From NCBI GenBank assembly GCA_021432605.1, contig MU271144.1, positions 1 through 64,000 of the forward strand: DNA of 64,000 nucleotides, in the 5' to 3' direction. This document shows, piece after piece, positions 11,880-23,452 of this stretch. Each line of letters begins with the position of its first letter. Positions within the stretch are counted from its first letter, which is position 1. Position numbers and translations under genes: made by a program. Below the pieces are notes generated by a model. The model was not told the origin of the DNA. It saw nothing but the letters and a program-made list of their open reading frames with translations, and made no database searches. The stretch comes from Coniochaeta sp. PMI_546. Its lineage: Eukaryota; Ascomycota; Sordariomycetes; Coniochaetales; Coniochaetaceae.

Positions 11880-13586
11880 TTATACCAGATAGCGGAAGCC
11901 TTTGATCATCTTCAGCGCTTCATCGTCGCCAGTGTGAATGATCTCCGCCGTCTTGTGAGCGACGTCTGGTTTCGGCTCCCATGCGAGTTCCTGCTCAGCA
12001 AGCTTCTTGTTAAGGTTCGTAAGCACCATGCGGAAGATCAAACAGCCGAAAATGGTGATTCCGAACATAGAAAGGACGATTCCGTAGCTCTTGCGGTAAC
12101 CGTTGTCCTTGAGATTCCAGACATAACTTCCGGCAACCTGTGCGGTTCTGGTCAGTGTCACGTCGTAGTAGGGGTCGGTAGAGAAACGTACATTTCCAAG
12201 CTGGCTGAAGGCATTGATCATGGCGATCGCGACGGCCCGCTTCGCCGGGGGCCGCGGGAAGCTCGAGCTGATCCAAGAGTAGAACACGATAAATCCGGCG
12301 TACGAGCTGGCTTGCAGGAAGAGAGCGATATATCTCGCGGCGACGTTGTCAGTGGACATGGAAATGACGAAACCGACGATGCCAACACAGATTGGCCCGA
12401 CAATGTGCCAGAACCTTTCTTGACAGCGATCCGCATGCAGAGCATTAATAAGGGAGACAATGCAGGAGAACGCCCATGGGGGAGCGCTCATAAGCAGCGT
12501 CGGAACGTAGGAGAAACCCAGCGTGGCTGTGAGAGTTGGCTAGAGAGGAGTTAGCTGGGAAGTGACCTCGGGTTGTAACTCCGTGGGCGCTTACGAAAAA
12601 GGCGTTGAACGACAAGCCAACAACGTAGGCGGTAAAAGTTAACATCATGATGTAGATCTTGATGTCCTTCAATGCCATCTTCAATCCATCGAAGGGTCCC
12701 TGCTCTTCTGAGTCGACATCGGCCTCGCCGACATCCTCGGTCATCCTCAGCCGGGCAACATACAATTCTTCCTCTGTAAATCCTCGAGAGTTGGTCGGGA
12801 GGTCCGGAAGAATGAACACAGCGGAGATGGCGACGGCCATGGTAACACCGCCCTCAACTATATCCAGGTCAATCACTGTGGACAAGTGTCATCGATCTCG
12901 TGCATGTACTTACTCCAGAAAAGCCACCTCCAAGCGGCATGACCGAGGGTACCCTGCATGTTGGAGAGAACTCCGGCGCCAACTAGGGCGGAGAAGGCGT
13001 TGGAAATGAGGTTGCCACAGAATAGAATCGCGTTCCTCAAGGTCAGCTCCTTGCGGGTGTACCACTTCGACAGGATGAGAAGGGCGCCGGGCAGGAAAGC
13101 AGCCTCAATGAAGCCGAGGAAGAAGCGAATGACCACCATGCCGGCGAAGTTCGTCGCAATGCCGCTCAATGTGGAAACGAGTCCCCAAAGAAGCATGGCA
13201 GCGCCGATGTATAGCGACGGGCGTTTGATACGGTTGATCAACATGTTTGACGGGACCTGCATGAGGATGTATCCGACGTACAGAATACTCAGGCACGTCG
13301 AGTACTCTGTGTTTGTCACTTTCAGGTCGTCCTGTAGACCCTTGAGCCTTGCCGCGGCGATGTTGTTGCGGTCCAGGTAGTTCATGATGTATATGAGCAC
13401 GAAGAGACTGCATCGTAGGTCAAGCTTCCTTTTCAGACTCTTCTCCACGCGAGCGCGGTGTTCCGGGTCCATGACTGCCATGTCAACAGGCCTGTTGTCT
13501 CTTGGCGAAGTAGACTCCAACTGGGAGATATCCCCCTTCTCATTCTGAGCCTCCGAGGAGTCCAACTTCGATATGTGGTCCGCCAT
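11880..13586 (-). CDS. MFS permease, allantoate/anion:cation symporter (Dal5-like) type
   Basis: Exons 13586-12914, 12857-12595, 12539-12192 and 12137-11880 give 513 residues; introns are 56, 55 and 54 bp. The acceptor at 12858 was preferred over one at 12875 because it yields WRWLFWIEGGVTM, the conserved end of the first half in this family, and avoids a 39-bp intron. Other family signs are MNYLDRNNIAAARL in helix 1, YILMQVPSNMLINRI in helix 2 and RFFLGFIEAAFLPG. The length is normal. Dal5-type carriers import small organic anions such as allantoate, vitamins or organic acids; the substrate cannot be read. The chosen ATG gives the usual charged cytosolic N-terminus. Confidence 0.92.
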
Positions 13587-14523
13587 GGTCAAATGTGAAG
13601 ACTGTTGTGCGGTGGTATTCCTGAGAGACGAGTCCGGGGAAGGGGGTGAGGCCTTTAAAGGGACGCAGATCCAAAGGTTAAACCAGTGATTGACACAGAT
13701 TGCTGCCATTTACGGCGACATGGTTGCGGTGGAAACTCGACCATGCGTCCCCCCACTGCATATTGGCTTGGTGCGCCGAAGAAGGGCCTCATTGTGGGCC
13801 AGAAAAGGTCACGGGCGAGATCCCCGTGGGGATCAATGGGAGCAGTTGATGGGGGAAAGCGAGGGGGTTGAGGGGTGTGAGTGGACAACGGGGAGGACCG
13901 TGGAGGCGGGAAACTAAGAAAACTCTGTTTGGTTGTCTCAACATTCTGGAAAAATGTTCTTGCCCCTGGCGTAGCATCGCGGTGCGTTTGCCGATAAAAA
14001 CCAAAGTACGAGCCCCAGAGTAGTACCGAGATGGAACCCTGGGCTTGGCGGGTGTCATAGTCACGGCGAAATATTCCCCGGATTGCAGCCAAATTGAGGG
14101 TCAGGTTGCAGTGTCATCGGTCATCCGGAGATGCTGGATCAGTGTTGAACCCCTTTGAAGCAACTCGCGTGCTATTCGTGTCAGCACAAACACGTATCGT
14201 ACAGTATAGTGTAGACCTCCCAGGTACATAACGTTGGTCTTCGCTCTTTCCGATTCTCTTACAGGTTGCCGACTGACAGAGGGAAAGTGCGATACCTGAC
14301 ACTAGCTTCAGCAAAGGCGCCACCTGCCATGCAGGACAAGGTTCCTCCCGCCCCCAATTACCGAGCGTTACGTCATTTACACTGGTGCACGCACCACCGC
14401 GTCGCTTTCCACCGGCTCAACCAAGGACGCGACTTCTCCCACTGATAACCAAACCGAGGGAAGAAGCACGCCCAGAGAAGTCTGCGAAATGTCGTCTCTT
14501 AATACCTTCAAATCGGCATAGTT
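13587..14523. other. Intergenic region upstream of the MFS permease
   Basis: This is the promoter side of the permease and the 3' side of the monooxygenase gene. Overlapping frames around 13655-14092 have no recognisable motif, and no repeat was seen. Confidence 0.55.
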
Positions 14524-16158
14524 TCAGTATTCTTTCAGAGGCTTAGAGAGACGCAGACTGCTCTCAAAGAATGATGATGGTAGCTCGAAGCTGGGATACC
14601 TCTCTTTCACCGCTTTCACGGACTCGCCGGCAACGTCATGATCCCAGAGGAAGTCGTGGATATCGTGCACATTTTCTAAAAGTGTCCAGGTTAGCCTCTC
14701 CCGATCTCGGCCGAGTGTTCTAGAGGAATGTAAGTGCTACTCATACCCGGAACGCTGTCGGTGTACTGCAAAATCTCCTTCGCGATATATTGGATCTGGT
14801 CGACACCGGCATTGCTCAGAATCTGTATGGCACTCGCCCTCTTATGTCGGACGTTCTCATAAATTTCGAGTCGGTCTTTGACTTCATCTGCTGTCGCTCC
14901 ACAAAGAGCAATTCCAAGCGCCAGTCCGTCTTCTATACCCTGTGCGCCACCTTGGCCCTGATCTACCTGTCTGTCAGACTGTACTCCTGGAGAGAATGAA
15001 GTGTTGAGGCCTACGAGGAAGCATTGGATGTGCTGCATCGCCAGCAAGGACCAATCTGGACCTTCGCCATGTCTTTACTGGAGGGCGGAAGAGTAACGGC
15101 CACCGCTTCACCTCGCTGGCATGTCTCAGGACAGCGATGATCTTGGGGTGAAAATCCAGATAGAGATCGAGCATCTGCGATTTGTCAACTGCAGCGTGCC
15201 AGTCTGTCGCAAAGTCAGTCACGTTCGCTTGTTAATCAGCATGAAAGTCGTCCTTGAGATTACCTTCTCGACGGGCCGTCTTCAGCTCCTCACTATGGAA
15301 CATGGAGACGAAGTTGTGAACTTCGTTGCTACAAGCAATCAGTCAGCGACGTGGCGCGGGTTTCGTACGCCTAACAACGAGTGAAGGAATCCATACTTTC
15401 GACACGGGTAAGAAATAAGACGCGTTCCGGCTTTGCCGTTCATAAAGACTCGCAGCTGGCCATCCGACCCCTCGTTCCACCATCGTGCCGCAGGGTCAGC
15501 TTCAATGTCAGCTGTGGGGATGAGAAAGCGAAGGCAGCCGTTGTACAACTCCTGGGGTTGTGGCGGGTTCAAGCGTCCCAAGACGGTCTCGGCGGCGATG
15601 GAGTGAAGACCATCGGCTGCAATGACAACGTCTCCCCTGATGATCTCACCGCTGGATAGCGTTATTGAAGGTGTATCGGCGTCCTGAGTCACGCAGCTCG
15701 CACCGTCAGTTTGACCGAGATATCACCTCTGTGCCTTTGCAACAACTCACATAGGCAACAACCTCTGATCTCAGCATGATCCGAACAGGCTCACCGGGTC
15801 CCTCCTCAACGGTGGCCAACCGTTTAAGCGCATTGTGTAGGTCGACACGATGCGCTAGGTAGAATGGACGACCATACCTTTCCGCCACCTGATCACCCAT
15901 AGGGTTAAGATCCAGCACATCGAGTGTCGCACCAACCGCAATCAAGATGGACTGTGCTGTGACGAATCCTTCTTTCTCTGGGTCCAGTCCCCATGCAAGC
16001 AGCAGACGGGCGGCATTTGGAGGAACGTTGATGGCCGCGCCGACCTCGTTGTTCATTCCGGATCTCTCATAGATCCGTACCCGGTGTCCTGCCCGCCGGA
16101 GGGCGAAGCCTGCCGTGAGGCCTGCGATACCAGCTCCAACAATGATGACGTCGAGCAT
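14524..16158 (-). CDS. FAD-dependent monooxygenase (salicylate-hydroxylase-like, class A)
   Basis: Six exons (16158-15751, 15683-15397, 15328-15264, 15203-15015, 14962-14747, 14675-14524) join in frame to 438 residues; introns are 67, 68, 60, 52 and 71 bp. The FAD-binding GAGIAGLTAG lies near residues 8-17. The second FAD/NAD(P)H signature AADGLHS and the third, LAGDAAHPMLPHQGQGGAQG, are complete and in order. Length is typical of single-component aromatic-ring hydroxylases. Splice sites were chosen to restore YPCRNNEVHNF and MLPHQGQGG. Relatives act on salicylate or on polyketide/terpenoid products; the substrate is unknown. It lies in the same orientation as the Dal5-like permease downstream, so a shared catabolic role is possible but unproven. 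Confidence 0.92.
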
Positions 16159-16784
16159 GGTGGAATCTGATTGGATTTTGCCGAGCGAAATGCTTGCAAT
16201 ATCTCACCGTATATGCACCTTGGCTCTCCTGTTGACGCAAACCCCGAATGCGTATCTGCGCTCGATGCGATGAACTTTCCCTGTGGCGGAGAAACGAGAC
16301 GTTCAAGACATAGGCCACCTAACGTGGGTTGAACTTTTCGGACGTCCGAGCGCACTATGGCAGCGCTGAGGATCACGGACCAAGATAGCCAGAGAAAAGG
16401 CAACAGAATTGTTGTCTCACGGCGATTTGAACGCACGTGTTGGGGATCCGGCACCCAATTAAGTGTGTGGTCATGTTGCTGCATCTGCGCAACAGTAAAG
16501 CGGGGCAGCACAATATGAACCTTGGTGGGAGGCGTTCAACACTGATGCCATTTTACGCATAACCAGACCAGAGTTCGTGTTGTTGTAAAACACAGCTAAG
16601 GCTGTAGCGCCCGAAGGATGCCGCAACCAGCGGCTACGCTGCACCAAAAAAAGAAAGTCTATGAGGGAACGGCATGCAAGTAACCTATCTCTGCTGCCCC
16701 GTCACTCGGTTGGCAGCTTCTGGGTCTTACGGCCTTTTCACGTCTTCTCCATGCTTTTTCAGCGTTCTTCGACTTAACATTGTT
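16159..16784. other. Intergenic region upstream of the FAD monooxygenase
   Basis: This interval is the promoter side of the monooxygenase and the 3' side of the Cys-rich membrane protein gene. Nothing else is recognised. Confidence 0.5.
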
Positions 16785-17813
16785 TCAGTATCCAACACGG
16801 AATCTTGACCATATCCCTGGACTGCGAAGTGTGGCGGTAGAGGGCCACCTAACCACATCACCCAGGCAAAGCACTTGGCCATCGATACCATCCGAGCCAT
16901 TGAACCGATTGACCGAGATCTTCACCCACAGATTCCCCTCAATCCTCGGGTTGGCGATACGTCTATCCACGATGCCAGGTACAATATCAACCATCTCAAA
17001 GCCACAGGTCGTAACGAGTTTGGCAGCGTTGCGGACGAAATCAGCGGGAGATGCATCGGGCCGCTCCCGGGAGCACCATTCTGTCGTGCATGTCGTCGAA
17101 CTCTTTTGTTCCGGGTCGCATGTTGACCCACAGGGATAGCTCTCGGTGTAACAGTCGGACAGCCAGCCGTGGATGTTGCCGAAGAGAGTTGGGTCAATCC
17201 TGGAAACGAACGGCTGGTTGTGCACGGCGTGCCAGTCTGTGCATGCATATGCCATAACAACACTCGCGTAAAGCAGGATAGATAGCAGAGAAGTTGAGAC
17301 CGTCGTTGCACGGAGTAACGGCGTGGTTGGTGATGCGCCCGAGCCATCCCTACGTCGGTATCGTGCCCGTCGTTGCTGCCGTTTTCTCCACCCTACAAAT
17401 CGGTCCGTCGCTTCATATGCGGGAAGTCCGGCAGCGATCGTAAGAACAGCCAAGATGTATAGGAAGCGGAGTTTGAACCGCTTCCGCTTCAGGTCCTTTT
17501 CTGCGAGAACGCTGCCCACCGCTTGTAGGCACTCTGTGGGATAGCGCTCTGCCCAAAACCACATCCGGCGTGCATCGCAGGCCAGCTGGGTATAGCCAGT
17601 CATGGCGCATGCATCTTCGATCTTGCTGACGTCGATGCAGTCGTTACAGCCGTCGTAGCAAATGCCGTAGGCCTCGTGGCGGGCTCGTGCGCTCCAGTGT
17701 TCACCGTCTCCCGGGATGGTGGCTGTGCTGACCAAGTGGTTCACGTAAAGAACCCAGAGGAGGGTGAGAGATATGCAGGTGATGAGGCCACAGACGAACG
17801 GAACAGGCTTCAT
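16785..17813 (-). CDS. Uncharacterised Cys-rich multi-pass membrane protein
   Basis: A single open frame gives 342 residues from the chosen ATG at 17813. An in-frame upstream ATG at 18047 would add 78 residues. I prefer the later start because a hydrophobic segment (about residues 4-25, FVCGLITCISLTLLW) follows at once. A Cys-rich loop comes next (YGICYDGCNDC and more). Two further hydrophobic segments (FLYILAVLTIAAG and SLLSILLYASVVMA) are separated by a very basic stretch rich in Arg. A second Cys-rich region (CYTESYPCGSTC, TTCTTEWC) ends the protein. The two Cys-rich regions probably face the lumen or outside. I do not recognise the family. It heads a group with glycan-modifying genes. Confidence 0.68.
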   Translation of the reverse strand: MKPVPFVCGLITCISLTLLWVLYVNHLVSTATIPGDGEHWSARARHEAYGICYDGCNDCIDVSKIEDACAMTGYTQLACDARRMWFWAERYPTECLQAVGSVLAEKDLKRKRFKLRFLYILAVLTIAAGLPAYEATDRFVGWRKRQQRRARYRRRDGSGASPTTPLLRATTVSTSLLSILLYASVVMAYACTDWHAVHNQPFVSRIDPTLFGNIHGWLSDCYTESYPCGSTCDPEQKSSTTCTTEWCSRERPDASPADFVRNAAKLVTTCGFEMVDIVPGIVDRRIANPRIEGNLWVKISVNRFNGSDGIDGQVLCLGDVVRWPSTATLRSPGIWSRFRVGY

Positions 17814-18156
17814 CGCTGGAGTGACAACGTCGAGACCTAGACAAGAAGTATGTATGATCCTTTTTGGCGTTGAAGAGACGCTGCGCATCAAGGTCGAGAC
17901 CTGCAGTTTATGTAGACGATTCATCCAGCCAAACCGGGCGTCGCTGTTCGCCCAACAAACGGTCGCCACCACACCTCTTCGGTATCTGACCAATTGGTGC
18001 CTTCGTGCCCAGTCCGGTACCAGATCCTTGCATTGGTCAGGCTGCAAGATAGCCGATTATCCTATTAAATATTCATCATAATGGGGTATCTCTGACAACC
18101 TCTCCGTGCCAAATATATACAAAATATACAAGGTGTCGTGAAGTATCATAACGAGC
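17814..18156. other. Short intergenic region
   Basis: This separates two minus-strand genes. It contains an AT-rich stretch near 18050-18130 that could be the 3' end of the beta-propeller gene. No other feature was seen. Confidence 0.45.
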
Positions 18157-19488
18157 TCACACGTCCGAACACAGACCTAGCTCTGCCAAAACGTCGCCAG
18201 CCAGCAAATCGATGCCACCGGTCCCCTTATCTTCGATCCCAAAACCAAGAAACATGGTATCATCCAGGTAACCATGGTATCGTTGCGTCCGCCCCTTCCA
18301 ACTTATAGAGGTAACAAACATCATCTCCGTCACCCCGTCATCCCTCGTCCCGCGCCCGTGGATCCAGATGGGCTTCTTGGATACGCCATACACTTCGAAA
18401 GGAGCCTCCTGTTTGAACGCCATGACGTATGGTTCATAGACGCTGTGCATGTCCTTGAACGTCTTGTGGTGGAAGATTGTGAAGGCGACGGTGTTCGAGG
18501 CGTCAGGCGAGCAGGCAGGATCAGACCGCTTGCAGAGAGTCACGGAGAGTGAGTTGGTAGCTTGGTGAATGGACTCGTCTTCTGATTTCAGGGTGGGCAT
18601 GTGTCTGTCCAGACATTTGGTGTCGGTTGCCGCGGCAAGGGGACCGAGGTCCGCTCCGACCGAACCGTTCTCGGCGAGCTTCGCAAAGGCTCGAGGTCGT
18701 ACGTCGTAGTGGGCGTATATCTGGTCATTACTGTCCCAGAAGACGAACCAGTTCTTCTCCAGATCGCCGTGCTTCCCCGGCCGCTCAATCTCGGTCCCTG
18801 TGCGGAACAAGTCTTGGGGTGCCATCTCGGCCGTCCAGTCCATCAGGACGGGGAAGTTCTGGATAAACTGCCCAAAGCAGCTGAATTTCGAGTTGGAGCC
18901 GTATATGGTGTAAGCCGAGTGCGGGCCCCAGAACACTCTGGCGTCATGCGGGCCGGCATTCAAGTCGAGGAGCTCGTATTTCTTGGGGCAAGGGAGCCCC
19001 CTTGTCGGTTCGATCGGGAGGGCTCGAGCAGGCTCGTTGCATGACAAGACGCTGCCGTTGAAGCTAGCGTAGCACGCTATTTCGTGGAATGTCGGAGTGC
19101 CTCTTGCGACTTCCTGGGCGACAATGGCATACACTCCGTCGTCCGTTGGGTGAGGAATAATATTCGGATTGATCGCACCCTCCTGTCCGGGACCAAAGTC
19201 GACCAGGAAGTAACGCCCGTCGGGGGTTGAGAGGGAAGAGACTTCCTTATGTGTGTTCGGGCTCGGCTTGAGATGATACGGCGACGAAGCTGCACCGCCC
19301 ACGTCTGGCGTGGTTGACTGGGCGGGCGACCCCTTGGAGAAGGCTTGGTCAATCAGCCCAGACGGTGCAAGCGAACCATGAGTGAAGCTTAGGACAAGGT
19401 AGAGCAGGATGGCCGTAGGGATGATGAGGATTATGACGCGCCTCATATCTCGGACGAACATCGCGGATGCAGGATGGGGACAGCCCAA
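18157..19488 (-). CDS. Type II membrane beta-propeller protein, possible glycan-active enzyme
   Basis: An intronless frame encodes 443 residues. After a short basic cytosolic tail there is one membrane anchor (about residues 17-36, RVIILIIPTAILLYLVL); a start at the second Met (19461) is equally possible. The lumenal part contains PHDARVFWG, EKNWFVFW.SNDQIYAHYD, FTIFHHKTF, APFEVYGVSKKPIW and FVTSISW repeats. These are spaced like the blades of five-bladed propellers found in GH130-like proteins and fungal beta-1,2-mannosyltransferase-like proteins (GDxR-type blade). I read this as a Golgi glycan enzyme; the class is tentative. It lies near an acyltransferase-3 and a GT32 gene, which supports a glycan role. 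Confidence 0.72.
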   Translation of the reverse strand: MGCPHPASAMFVRDMRRVIILIIPTAILLYLVLSFTHGSLAPSGLIDQAFSKGSPAQSTTPDVGGAASSPYHLKPSPNTHKEVSSLSTPDGRYFLVDFGPGQEGAINPNIIPHPTDDGVYAIVAQEVARGTPTFHEIACYASFNGSVLSCNEPARALPIEPTRGLPCPKKYELLDLNAGPHDARVFWGPHSAYTIYGSNSKFSCFGQFIQNFPVLMDWTAEMAPQDLFRTGTEIERPGKHGDLEKNWFVFWDSNDQIYAHYDVRPRAFAKLAENGSVGADLGPLAAATDTKCLDRHMPTLKSEDESIHQATNSLSVTLCKRSDPACSPDASNTVAFTIFHHKTFKDMHSVYEPYVMAFKQEAPFEVYGVSKKPIWIHGRGTRDDGVTEMMFVTSISWKGRTQRYHGYLDDTMFLGFGIEDKGTGGIDLLAGDVLAELGLCSDV

Positions 19489-20421
19489 AGTCCCCGAGCT
19501 CCTCGGCGCGTTACGTTATCGCAAGAAGGTCAGGAAGGGAGGCCGTGAAACGAGAGTCGACCCAAGAAGACGCGGTTGATATAGGTTCAAGTCGTGCGTT
19601 TTCTTCTATCGTGGGTTTCCGCTGCCCTCAATGCATCAGTTCTGCGCCGTGGCATCGCTATCCACGACGGAAGAAGAATAGACTGAGGGGAAGGGGATGC
19701 GCTCGAGATGCGAAATGACAGCCCAGAGCCTGGGAGATGATGGAATCGCCAGACTGAATTCTGCGGAGAGCTCCGCCAACCAATCATGTTAGACATGCTG
19801 TCTGCCAGTGGGGGCTTAGCATGGTGACCCCACGCTTATCATGGAGCTGTGGCCAAAATAAAGCACCACGGTGGTTTTCTTAACATATTCGCATGGAAAC
19901 CAAATGGATATGTGTTAGAGCCACCATTCGAGGTCCTCCTACCTACCTTACTTATCTTTGCAATATAAGCTCGCAATGTGCCAATTCACTACAGAGCGAG
20001 GACAGTTATGTTCGCCTGAGTTCTCCTACACGTACGCGAAGAGGTCTACTGCTTCCTCCGACTGCCAATCCTTGGTTAGAAGAATTAGTGGTCTACTCAG
20101 CTGCGCCCTCGGCGGCAGCAATCACGATTCAGATTACCTGTACCTTGACATGACTGGAAGCACTTGCATCGAAAACCTTTGAAGCGTTCGAAAGGCGTGC
20201 GCTTCTCGCTCTCGGCCTGTTGTAGGGCGAGGCGACCCGAGGCTTGGTTGGAGTCAGCGCGGCAAGAACATGTACCCAACAAATATAAGGCAGACAATCA
20301 GAGAAAGTGGCATGTGGCGTAGAACAAGACCGGGTAAGGCGACTACAATTAGTCGAGCGAGGACTCACAGTCCGTCATACAAGTAAATACCTCATTACAT
20401 ATTTCGTTTACTTTCACAGGC
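19489..20421. other. Intergenic region, nothing recognised
   Basis: This lies between two minus-strand genes of the putative glycan group. Only short frames without motifs were found. Confidence 0.5.
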
Positions 20422-21939
20422 TCATCCTCGTTCATGCTGCTTCTCTTCACCCGGCAACCCTTTCCGGTACAGCCACTGCGCGAACCTTACAGCAGGCTCA
20501 TCGAATACCCTCGTAGCCACGTCGGCCAGCCAGAACGTCAAGGGAAAGAGAATGAGTTGCGGCACAAGAAACGACACCTCCAGGCCCACTGGCCCGCTTT
20601 TTGGCAGCTTGAACCGGTCCACCCACCACGGAATGTTCTGCTGGTGCTCGTTCTTCCACCAGCCCGTCGCTGCGTACAACCTGTCGCCGAGAATCCAGAG
20701 TACCGGGCCGTGCACCAGGTACAGTGCGTAGCATATCCGCCCGAGGTACTGGCAGAAACGTGTCTCGAAGAACCTCTTGAGCCACGGTATCCGCGGTACC
20801 GCCGCCACCAGGAAGACAGATGCCCAGAAGAGGTAGAACCACTTGAAGTCGAAGACGGCCTGGGGCTTGAGGTACGAGAGATAGTACCATCCACGTGTCC
20901 CTCGCAGCTCATTGAGGTCGCTTGAATGTGAAGGAACCCCGCCCAAGTAAATGCTGATCACCAGCAGGTGATAGTAGATGAACAGCTTGTAGGGTTCGAG
21001 CCGAACAAGTACGCGCGGTAGCTCTCTTTTTATGGCCAAAAGATCGAGGTCGCTCAGCAGCAGCCCAGCCGTGAACATGGCCCCGTACCACCCGTCGGCG
21101 ATGTAAAGGAAGTAGAAAATCAGGCCGAGCTCGCCCAACAGCCTTGCGCCCTTGGATAGTCGGGAGAAGGCCTGCATGGCTGTGTAGACGATAATGGAGC
21201 CCTTCATCTCGACGGGTATCGACCAGGTGTGGAAGTTATACGAGAACCACGGCTCGCCGCCCATGTTGAAGATGAAGCTGAAGTTCTTGAACTCGGCGTA
21301 CCAGTGCCAGATCTCGTCACGGAGATTGCTCTGCGGCTTGGCGGGCGACACGTAGAGCTTCCCGAAGCCGAAGAGGTGCCACGTGAGCATGTAGATGAAC
21401 GTGATGGCGATCAGCGGCAGGTACAGCCGTAACCAACGCCGGAACAGCGCAGATGCGAGGTTGTCGCCAAACTTGACGTAGTCGCCGCTCTGTATGAGAG
21501 ACAACGGTTTCGTCGAGAGCGCGTAGCCTGAGATGACGAAGAAGGTGGCCACAGCGTAGTGTCCGCCGGTGAAGAACGTGCGGACACCGTGGAAAGTGGC
21601 GAAGGTGTACTTCTTGTCGAAGCCGAAGCCTCTCTCCAACATAGCGTTCTCATCGTAGTGTGCCCATAGTACATGGTGCTGCCAGTACACGATGAGGGCG
21701 GCAAAGCCCCTCAAACCGTCCAGGTACGCCGTGCGTCTGAGTTTTTCGGGCGGCCCGGTGCTAGGTTTGGGTCGTATCAGTGACCGTAAGCGATGGAGGT
21801 AGTGTTTCAACGTCCGCGATGACGGCGTCCAACCTGTCTGCCGGAGCGGATAGTCCTTAGGCTCCCAGTCTGGTGTCTCACTGCCCTGCCATTCCGGGCG
21901 ATCGAGGAGGCCTACGCTGCGAGGGCTCTGCGGCGCCAT
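20422..21939 (-). CDS. Membrane O-acyltransferase, acyltransferase-3 family
   Basis: An intronless frame encodes 505 residues, a normal length for fungal acyltransferase-3 proteins. The signature YLDGLRGFAALIVYWQHH appears near residue 72, with the catalytic-type His after the first membrane helix. ATFFVISGYALS follows, then about ten hydrophobic helices and a late GRICYALYLVHGP segment with the conserved His. These enzymes move acetyl or other acyl groups from CoA donors onto sugars or lipids. Its neighbours (GT32 and a propeller glycan protein) suggest O-acylation of a cell-surface or secreted glycan. The target is an inference. Confidence 0.92.
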   Translation of the reverse strand: MAPQSPRSVGLLDRPEWQGSETPDWEPKDYPLRQTGWTPSSRTLKHYLHRLRSLIRPKPSTGPPEKLRRTAYLDGLRGFAALIVYWQHHVLWAHYDENAMLERGFGFDKKYTFATFHGVRTFFTGGHYAVATFFVISGYALSTKPLSLIQSGDYVKFGDNLASALFRRWLRLYLPLIAITFIYMLTWHLFGFGKLYVSPAKPQSNLRDEIWHWYAEFKNFSFIFNMGGEPWFSYNFHTWSIPVEMKGSIIVYTAMQAFSRLSKGARLLGELGLIFYFLYIADGWYGAMFTAGLLLSDLDLLAIKRELPRVLVRLEPYKLFIYYHLLVISIYLGGVPSHSSDLNELRGTRGWYYLSYLKPQAVFDFKWFYLFWASVFLVAAVPRIPWLKRFFETRFCQYLGRICYALYLVHGPVLWILGDRLYAATGWWKNEHQQNIPWWVDRFKLPKSGPVGLEVSFLVPQLILFPLTFWLADVATRVFDEPAVRFAQWLYRKGLPGEEKQHERG

Positions 21940-23452
21940 CGTTGGGGCGATAAAAACCGCTTATGTTAATTGCGGTATTATGACAACAATATCATGAAAT
22001 CAATTGTCAACATTCCCACGGTGAGAGACTGCGTATGAGCTTCAGCCCAGTGGAATCGAGAAATCGTGAGATGCTGGGCTCGATGGAAATGGGAGCACCG
22101 AGTCGCGCTTCACTTCCCGCTCGCTCCCGCGTCGTCACACACGTACCTTGGGCGTAACGCTCCGTCCAATCGCCACTCAGCGGACCGGCCCCCACCAAAG
22201 TCGGACAAGGCCCGGCCCCAATTTTCACGTGGAAGTCCACACGCGTATCACAGCCTGTAGTAGAGCAGAGACACGAGGAAAGTGGAGGCTTCCCGAGGTC
22301 AGAAATATCGGTCACGCAGTCCTGGTAAGTTGTAGTGTACACTTAAAAAGATGCAGCAATTGAATGCGGGGTTACTGTATAAGGTCGGCAGACAATCTCT
22401 CATCTGGGTGGTGCGAGAAGTGAAAAAGCTGCGCGAGAGATTGGATCGACACTGAGACGATGCGGAGAAACGAGGAGAAAGGCTGTTGACAGTGAGCGGT
22501 TTGAGCGTTGACGATCTGAAACAGGAAATTCTAGCGTCTATCCCGAGTGGACTAGGAACACTAGGAACGCTAAGGACCAAGGACAACTCATTTTCTAGAC
22601 GCCTTTTACATCCAACAATCACATGCTGCCACAACTGCAGTGCACTTTTCTCCCACTACCCGCGGCTCAAGCTTTTTAGTGTGCGCTGTATCAGGCAGGT
22701 CTCCGGCGGCAATGCACCCCGTCCAATCAAGCCTCTCGTAATGATCCCGTACCTCACGTCGTGTGCAGTGAAGGATCGCCCCTGGCGTGTTCCCCGACTG
22801 AAGCGCTCCGCATCAGAGAGACAGAACCCCAGACTCTCTCGGCGCACTATCCCATACTCAATCATGTCTCCGTCGAAACCCCAGATTTCTCCCACCAGCA
22901 ATACACTAAGCTGCATACCGCGACGCCGGGTGTCGAACCTGGGGAAGCGTCGTGTAGAGCTGCTGAGGATGCCCAAAGTTCGATGGTTGAAGTCTTACCA
23001 CACTTGACGTCACACGGCCCCTGTACCATCATGCCGGCCTCGGTGGAAGGACCCCTCACCACATCCTTGACGCTCGTGATAGCGGCACGCACCAGACTGC
23101 ACCATATGTGGTGTAATGACGGCCGACCCTGGCCTGAATACCACCTTGGAGCCATCTCCGTCCAGGTCCCACATGCTTCTTGGCCGTTCCCGGGAACTTG
23201 GCACGATTAGAGGGCCCTTTTCCTATGTAACCTCCTTGAGTGCTCACATGGACCTAGGTCAGCTTTTCTCTGTCTGCAGTCTCTCGTCGTCGTCGTCGCC
23301 GCAGCTGGTCCTTTATCAAGCTGCAATTCCAGCTAGACACCTCCCTCTGTGTGACATCCACTTCAAGTCGTTGCTCATTCCGAGCCCTGTGTCTCCCCCG
23401 CACATGGTCTGAGTCGCTCGTGCTTAAGACTCCAGCCAGACGGTCGTGAAAG
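21940..23452. other. Divergent intergenic region between acyltransferase and GT32 genes
   Basis: The two genes are head to head, so both promoters lie here. A short CGT-repeat run occurs near 23284-23300. A B-box-like motif on the minus strand near 22930 was examined and not accepted as a tRNA. No coding region was recognised. Confidence 0.55.

Noticed and set aside
13655-14092. 145-codon minus-strand frame upstream of the MFS permease
   Set aside because: It lies in the permease promoter region, overlaps other frames and shows no motif.
22914-23013. tRNA-like structure on the minus strand: B-box-like GGTTCGACACC and a 7-bp acceptor-like pairing with two G-T pairs
   Set aside because: The D arm can form but no anticodon stem of more than three pairs does, and the variable region is too long. 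It may be a degenerate tRNA or tRNA-derived SINE, or chance.
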